From NCBI GenBank assembly GCA_948144175.1, contig CANXME010002486.1:1116001-1180000 (forward strand): 64,000 nucleotides of DNA. The letters are read 5' to 3'. Made by a program: the position numbers and the translations under genes. Shown here piece by piece: positions 58,151-64,000 of the stretch. Under the pieces are notes generated by a model. The model ran no database searches, was not told the origin of the DNA, and saw only the letters and a list, made by a program, of their open reading frames with translations. This DNA comes from Closterium sp. NIES-65 (lineage: Eukaryota; Streptophyta; Zygnematophyceae; Desmidiales; Closteriaceae). Position 1 is the stretch's first letter. The number at the start of each line of letters is the position of its first letter.

Positions 58151-61100
58151 ATGTTACAGACGAGGATGTACAGCCTTCGCGATTTGCGGACAGCAGTCTG
58201 GTTCCGTCCGTCAACACATCGTAAAAAACACGGCAATTCCTTCTTACCATTCCACAGCCGTTCCATCAGCCCGATCCTCCTCTCCCTCTCCCTCCTCTTC
58301 TCCGTCACTCTCTCCCCTTCCCGTCTCGCGTTAGGAGAATCAAATCTGCAAACGGCTTCGGACAGCAGCAGCAGCAGCAGCAGCACCACCACCACCACCA
58401 CCACAACCGGCACCACCAGCAGCAGCAGCAGCAGGGGGGAAAACCATGACAGCATGCTGCTCCTGGGACGAGTGAACCAATTCGAGAAGGAGCTTACCGT
58501 TCAGCTGCATCAGAGCACCACCACGGATCCGATCAAACCTACGGACCAAAAGTCAACCAAGTCAACTCAGTCAACCAAGTCAACCCAGTCAACGGAGCAG
58601 AGCAGTTTGAAAGCAAAGACCAGCCCTAAACGGAAACCGCGTCCGATTATAATGAGTAAAACCGGCGTAGAGCTAAACAACCCCAACCTCCCAATCCCGG
58701 TCATTCCAGAAGGTTCACCCTTTCTCCCCTCCTTCCCAGACGCCATACTCGATACAACCACTCTCAATACAAGCATAACCCGAAGCCACTTAGCCAACGC
58801 GTTTCTAGAATACTTCAAATTTCACATCCCTGAAAAGGAGGTCCGGCTGCAGTGCACCGGCGGATCCTGTCCGAACCTCGCTCCCTGCGGCCCGGCGTTC
58901 CCAAACCTGCGAGCCTGCCACCGAACCGACATAGTGGCGCCGATCCACATCGACCCCGGACCTCCAGAGAACTGTCCGAAGCTGGAGAATTGGGACGAGG
59001 TTGGGGCAAATGGCGCAGATTTGAGATGTTCGCAAGCGGGGGACTATGTGCGGCATGACAGGACACTGTTTCAGTATTTCGAGATGCGAGATGTGATGAT
59101 GGATTGGAACGGCGTGGTGTTCAACAGCTCCATGCACTTTTTCCGCCATGGCTGCTTTTCGGATGCTGATGTGAGTCACGAACTGGGGTTACTAGCTCTC
59201 TCTTGCCTCTGGCCCCCTCCCCCGTCTTCACCAGCCCCCACCGCACACACTCGCCGTCAGCTCTCTCTTCTTCTGTGTCACTCCCTCCCTGTGTGTGTGC
59301 TCCACCAGATTGTTTTTGAGAATTCTCAAAAACACCCCACTGCACACACTCGCCGTCAGCTCTCCCTTGTTCTGTGTCACTCCCTGTGTGTGTGCTCCAC
59401 CAGATTTAGTTATCCCATATGAGATTGGTCCGATGGGTGGGGGTACGGTGTGCATGCTACCCCTCTTTTCTGTGTCGCCTTCTCGCATCCCTTTCCTCAC
59501 TGTCACATCCTTTCTGTGTGCCCCCACCCAGTTCACCTACCCCAGCGGCAACACCTCAGTGCAGCGCGTGGGGCGCATGGTGAGCATGCTGTACACGCCC
59601 GCCACCAGCTTCCCATCTTCCCTGTCCCCATCGCCCCCATCTCCCCCATCTCCCCTCCACATCCCCCATCTCCCCCATCCCACCCAGTTCACCTACCCCA
59701 GCGGCAACACCACGGTGCAGCGCGTGGGGCGCATGGTGAGCATGCTGTACACGCCCGCCACCAGCTTCTACCACTCCATCATCGAGTGGGTGCCGCAGTG
59801 GCTCGTGCTGAGAGAACTGTTGCAGGAGCACCCCAACATTCTCATTGTCATGCGCGCTGCTCAGGTGAGCGCGCTGCTCAGGTGAGCAGCTCAGGTGAGA
59901 GGAAGGGCGAGAAGTGGCATGAGAGCATGTATGACGCTATGGGCTAGTTAGAGCACAGATGTGAGGCGAGGCAGTACACCAGCTTCTACCACTCCATCAT
60001 CGAGTGGGTGCCGCAGTGGCTCGTGCTGAGGGAACTGCTGGAAGAACATCCCAACATCCTTATCGTGATGCGCGCTGCTCAGGTGAGAGCTGGTGTGGTG
60101 TGCATGAAGCACAGATAGTTGCACAGAACCACAAGGGCTTCTTCTATCACTCCATCATCGAATGGGTGCCGCAGTGACTCGTGCTGCGGGAGCTGCTGCA
60201 GGAGCACCGGAATATTCTCATTGTCATGCGCGCTGCTCAGGTGAGAGCAGAAGTGCAAGAATCGAGTCAGTAAGAACAGAGATGGTGAGGTGAGGTACCA
60301 CAGCACCACAAGGGCTTCTATCACTCCATCATCGAGTGGGCGCCGCAGTGGCTCGTGCTAAGAGAGCTGCTGCAGGAGCATCCGAATGTAGTCATTGTCA
60401 AGCGCGCCGCTCAGGTGAGAGCGTGATAGGACTCACAGGAGGAAGGACTAGAAAAAGTAAACACTCAGGTGCTGAGGGAGCTGCTGCAGGAGCATCCGAA
60501 TATACTCAATGTCATGCGCGCTGCTCAGGTGAGCGAGAGGGTATGATGAGTTGAGACAAAGCAGGAGTAAATATGCAGATGATGAGGTGAGGCATCACAA
60601 GACTAGTTTTGAGGCGCCTCAAAAGTAAATATGCAGATGATGAGGCATCACAAGACTGGCATGGGATTGTGGGGATGACTAGCAATTCAGCAGACCACCA
60701 TCACATAGCATCATAGCATAATGCTATGATGCAGATCACCTCAAAACTAAATAACCTTTCTGATTATGCAAGAAATACTTGATTTTGTGTGTGTCTGTGC
60801 GTGTGTGTGTGCATGTGTATCATGTCCCACCATACCACCCGTGCAGCTGCAGCTGTACAACAGCACGTTGAAGCACATAGTGGGAGTGGAGCCAGCGCAC
60901 ATGAACCTGCTCGTGCTTGATTGGCAGCATCGCAACACCCTCTTCCTTGCACAGGCGCTCTATCAGGTGAAAGGGGGTTAGTGCTCTCTACCAGGTAAGC
61001 AAGGGTCCCATGCATGTAGCTCCAACCAGCTGTACAACAGCACGTTGAAGCACATAGTGGGAGTGGAGCCAGCGCACATGAATCTGCTCGTGCTTGATTG

Positions 61101-64000
61101 GCAGCACCGCAACACCCTCTTCCTTGCACAGGCGCTCTATCAGGTACGGAGGGGTTAGCGCTTCACCAGTAAACAAAGGCCATGGTTTCTACCAGGTATT
61201 AAAGGCCATGGTTTCTACCAGGTATTAAAGGCCATGTTCTCACCTCTCTCCTTGCCGTTCTCTCCTGTTTCCCCTAACCCCTTGGTCCCTCTTGCTTCCT
61301 TTCCTTCCCCCCTTGTTTCCCCCCCTCCACCCTGTCAACCACTGCTGTGACCGGGCCACACCCACCCACCATCTGGCACTTCCCATTTCGAAGCACCCCC
61401 ATCCTCTCTCACCCCACCGTTCTCCTCCTTTTTGCTCCCCGCCCTCCAGCCTGTCTACCGCTGCTACAGTGTGGACCAGGCCTATCTACCCACTATCTGG
61501 CGATTCCTGATTCGAAGCATCTTCCTTCCTCACCTCCCTCCTCTCTGTCCTCTCTCCCCTTCCTCCTCCCTCGTTCAATCCCTCCCCCAGCCTGTCTACC
61601 GCTGCTGCGGCCGGGCCACACCCACCATCTGGCGCTTCCTCCGCCGAAACTTTTTCCTTCCGCCCGACGGGCTGCCCATTTTCGAGCCCGAAACTTTCCG
61701 CCTCCGCCGAACCTCCCCACTAAGCTACCAAGACATAACAGACTTACTTAGCCAGCGTGAGGAGCAGCAGTCACAACATCCCCGGCGGCTCGACGTGCTT
61801 AAGCCCGGACCTGTGCCGAGCCTTGCGGAGACGTTTGGGATGACGACGGGGCTGAACTGGGTGACGATCCTGGTTCGGAGGCCCGGAAATCTGTCGAGGA
61901 ATTTGGAGGAGAGTGTGTATGAGAGGGTGGAGGGGTGGATGAGGAAGGAGTTTGGGGAGAGGCGAGTGGTGGTGTTTGATGGAAGTCTGCGTCTCATGGA
62001 AGGTGAGTGGTCTAGTGAGTGAGTAAGTGATTGTGTGGGTGAGTGAGTGAGAGTAAGTGAAGGTGTTTGATTTGATGCGAGTGGTGGTTTTTTAGGTATG
62101 GCTGCCTGCCATGGAAGGTGGTTTTTGGGGTGCAAGAGTGAGTGAGTGAATGAGTGGGGCTGTAGGTGCAGCAGTGGGGGACTGAGTGAGTGTAGGAATG
62201 GGTGAGTGAGGGAGTGTGTCGTGTTTAGAATGGGTGAGTGGGTTGGTGGGTGAGTCATGAAGAGAGTGCAGGAGTGGCTGAGACAGTGAGTGACCCTCGA
62301 TGGAGTGAGTGAGTGAATGGATGTGTCGGTGAGCACTCATATACTGAGTAGAGCACTGTAATTCCCCCCGTGCCTCTCTTTTTCTCACTACCTGTTTTGT
62401 CAAGTACTGCTAGATTATATGGTAGCATGCTAGACTTTTGTGACAAGCTACAAGTCAAGGGTCAGAGGATGAAGAAAGGTATGAGACAGGGGGCGTCGGT
62501 GGGACAAGGAAAAACGTGGTGGTTATCTGAGAAAAGCTTCAGGAGCTGGAAGAATACTTAATGAGCATGGAGGGAACATGTGCACGCATGAACGCGAGCG
62601 CCCGTGTGCCAAATCACCCCTTCCTCCATGTTGTACAATTAGCCCTTTCCCTTTTGTGCTGTAAATTAAAGAGGGGAGGGGTTGATTTTACAGCACTGAA
62701 GAAGAGGGGTTGATTATAGCGCAACGGAGAAGGGGATGTTTTGGCACCCTTTTATGCGTGCGCATGTTCCCTCCATGCTCATTTTGTACTTCAACTGCTT
62801 CTCCAACTCTTTCAGCTTCTCTCTGGTAACCACCACGTTTTCCCTTGCCCCACTGCTGCAGCGCGTGTTTTTTGAGAATTCTCAAAAAACCACCACGTTT
62901 TCCCTTGCCCCACTGCTGCAGCGCGTGTTTTTTGAGAATTCTCTGGTAACCACCACGTTTTCCCTTGCCCCACTGCTGCCACTGTCTCACCTCCACCACT
63001 GACGCCTCCTATTCTTTCACCTTTCTTCATCTTCTGACTCTCGTTTTGTCCTCTTGCCTCCTCCCTCGCCTCAGTATTTGACAACATGTGGTGTACAGTT
63101 GAATTGAGCATGTACCCGATTCGGGTGTATATTTGTGTTGGGGGCGCCAATCCCACCATTTTGTGATGGACACCCCAACACAAGCAATGTGTTCATTGGT
63201 GGTCATTCCACATCGGTCCTAACCTTGTGATTGGTGAACCCAAACACATTGTGGGACCGATTGTGGCTGACCATTCCACCATTTATTTGCCCCCAATCAC
63301 CTTCCGCCCTTCCACCTCTCTCTTGCATCATATGCATACCCTTCTTTCCTCAATATAATCAACTTTTTGATTTCTAACAAGTACTAAGTACCTCCCCTTA
63401 TTTTTCACACAAATCCGAAATTCTCCCCTCCATCTCTGCCCGCCCTCCATCTCTGCCCCCCCTCCATCTCTGCCCGCCCTCCATCTCTGCCCCCCATTCC
63501 CCCTTGTTGAAGCCCGGGCTCTCTTCCGCCGAGCCGCCCTATTGGTCGGCACGCACGGGGCCGCCCTGACCAACCTCCTCTTCATGCCACGTGGCGCCTT
63601 CCTACTGGAAATCCGCCCCCGGGGTTACCCCAACGCGTGTTACCACCACCTAGCCAGCGTGTCGCAGATGCACTATTGGCTGCTGCTGGGGAATGGGACA
63701 AAAGACTCCGCCCTGCAAGTGGACACAGGGGAGGTGTTATCTACGATAAGGGAAGTTGCTGGGAAGGTGTTTGCTGCTCTGAGGGGAGAGCCGAAAGACG
63801 TGGGGGAGAGATTGGGGGAGAGAGCAAAAGGGGGAGAGGAAGGGACGGAAAAGAAAACAAAGGAGGGGAGCATTGCAGGGGTAAAGATCGGAGGGAAAGA
63901 GATTGGCAGCAGTGGTGGTGCCGCTGGTACCTCTACTGCTGCTGTAACTGCAGCGGCTACTGCAGCGACTGCTGATAGCAGCAACACCACACCATCTGAC
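58151..64000 (+). CDS. GT61-family (DUF563) glycosyltransferase, 3' end beyond window
   Basis: Exons 58151-59170, 59688-59864, 60847-60966, 61591-62002 and 63513 to beyond 64000; phases 0,0,0,1 agree across every junction. A type II signal anchor (SPILLSLSLLFSV, residues about 41-53) and a Ser/Thr-rich stem suggest Golgi. The catalytic region shows FQYFEMRDVMMDWNGVVFNS, then FYHSIIEWVPQWLVLRELLQ with HPNILIVM (exon 2), LKHIVGVEPAHMNLLVLDWQ (exon 3), GLNWVTILVRRPGNLSRNLE (exon 4) and ALFRRAALLVGTHGAALTNL with FLLEIRPRGY (exon 5), the GT61 hallmarks. Plant GT61 enzymes add xylose or arabinose to xylans and N-glycans; the exact acceptor here is unknown. The C-terminus is Ala/Thr-rich and open at the edge. 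Confidence 0.85.
59236..59405 (+). repeat. Intron 1 duplication around a palindrome (P2)
   Basis: About 70-bp near-identical copies (59236-59310 and 59334-59405, starting near CACACACTCGCCGTCAGCTC) flank a 22-bp perfect palindrome at 59312-59333 with core TTTTTGAGAATTCTCAAAAA. Confidence 0.92.
59532..59612 (+). repeat. Copy of GT61 exon 2 5' edge
   Basis: Repeats the exon 2 start FTYPSGNTSVQRVGRMVSML with its acceptor, then turns into intron after SF. The true exon is 59688-59864. Confidence 0.88.
59971..60528 (+). repeat. Four tandem copies of GT61 exon 2 3' half
   Basis: Copies at about 59971-60082, 60138-60240, 60313-60414 and 60470-60528 keep the FYHSIIEWVPQWLVLRELLQ region, and each ends in CTCAG/GTGAG. 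The second has TGA (60175-60177) for the Trp codon. Donors are conserved, acceptors mostly lost. Confidence 0.9.
60566..60658 (+). repeat. Direct repeats around an 18-bp palindrome (P4)
   Basis: AGTAAATATGCAGATGATGA copies (60566-60605 and 60624-60658) flank TTTTGAGGCGCCTCAAAA (60607-60624). Confidence 0.92.
61030..61143 (+). repeat. Copy of GT61 exon 3
   Basis: Nearly full exon 3 (LYNSTLKHIVGVEPAHMNLL onward) ending in CAG/GTACGG. The frame is open; it could serve as an alternative exon 3. It lacks the first two residues of true exon 3. Confidence 0.85.
61331..61520 (+). repeat. Two copies of GT61 exon 4 5' edge
   Basis: About 61331-61396 and 61450-61520 repeat the PVYRCCGRATPTIWRF start of exon 4 with its acceptor; the true exon begins at 61591. 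Confidence 0.82.
62440..63060. repeat. Intron 4 fold-back (inverted) repeat
   Basis: The left arm (about 62455-62610) and right arm (about 62750-63050) are inverted copies: GATGAAGAAAGG, GGCGTCNGTGG, AAAACGTGGTGGTTA and ATGAGCATGGAGGGAACATG occur in both, reversed. The right arm contains a tandem triplication with palindromes at 62821-62980. Coding-like residue strings on the minus strand are short and unsupported. Confidence 0.75.
62821..62980. repeat. 60-bp tandem triplication with palindrome (P3)
   Basis: Three units around ACCACGTTTTCCCTTGCCCC. A 24-bp perfect palindrome (62867-62890, core TTTTTGAGAATTCTCAAAAA) joins units 1 and 2. A half palindrome (62927-62943) joins units 2 and 3. Confidence 0.93.

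Overview
The window is eukaryotic nuclear DNA from a green-plant-lineage organism. I suggest a streptophyte alga, possibly a zygnematophyte. That guess rests on GC-rich, intron-rich genes, a plant-type GT61 glycosyltransferase, a plastid-phosphoglucan-phosphatase-like domain, and abundant Copia, Ty3/gypsy, hAT and PIF/Harbinger elements. The species is inference, not something the sequence proves.

Bases 1-40,415 are a transposon graveyard with insertions inside insertions. A Ty3/gypsy pol fragment (minus) touches the left edge. Copia element A (plus) follows and is split by a full-length Copia B (4904-12496, TSD GTGGA). A hAT element (minus, 14819-21295, 8-bp TSD CCGAGAAG) carries a non-autonomous LTR element D (17597-19576, TSD AGGAT) inside its zinc-finger exon and a TA-flanked MITE in its 5' end. 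Copia C (minus, 21836-35746, TSD CGAAA) is split by Copia E (plus, 25753-33298, TSD GGGAC, identical LTRs). A solo LTR (TSD GGAGG) and a PIF/Harbinger element (36324-40412, TSD TAA, 25-bp perfect TIRs) follow. The Harbinger's Myb-like ORF is itself split by a second MITE. B, C, E and probably D form one related group: short LTRs, an initiator-Met-type primer site, a GC-rich tandem array in the leader and a TATGGGGG-type polypurine tract.

Bases 40,592-64,000 hold three host genes whose exon phases I could check. (1) Complement(40592-50552), ten exons, 1,619 codons plus stop: a putative plastid-targeted protein with a SEX4/LSF1-like dual-specificity phosphatase domain lacking the catalytic arginine, a very long Ala/Glu-rich coiled coil and a C-terminal membrane anchor. 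(2) Complement(51720-57152), three exons, 1,298 codons plus stop: a NOL8-like nucleolar RRM protein with a huge acidic tail. (3) 58151 to beyond 64000, five exons so far: a GT61 (DUF563) type II Golgi glycosyltransferase. Genes 2 and 3 are divergent and share a 1-kb promoter interval.

The most unusual signal lies in these genes. Their introns contain many partial copies of neighbouring exons, nearly all spanning a splice junction. Several duplications are separated by perfect 18-24 bp palindromes of the form T(4-6)GA-NNNNNN-TC-A(4-6), with centres GAATTC, GACGTC or GGCGCC. This may be a local duplication process tied to exon edges and hairpins, or an assembly artefact. Raw long reads would decide.
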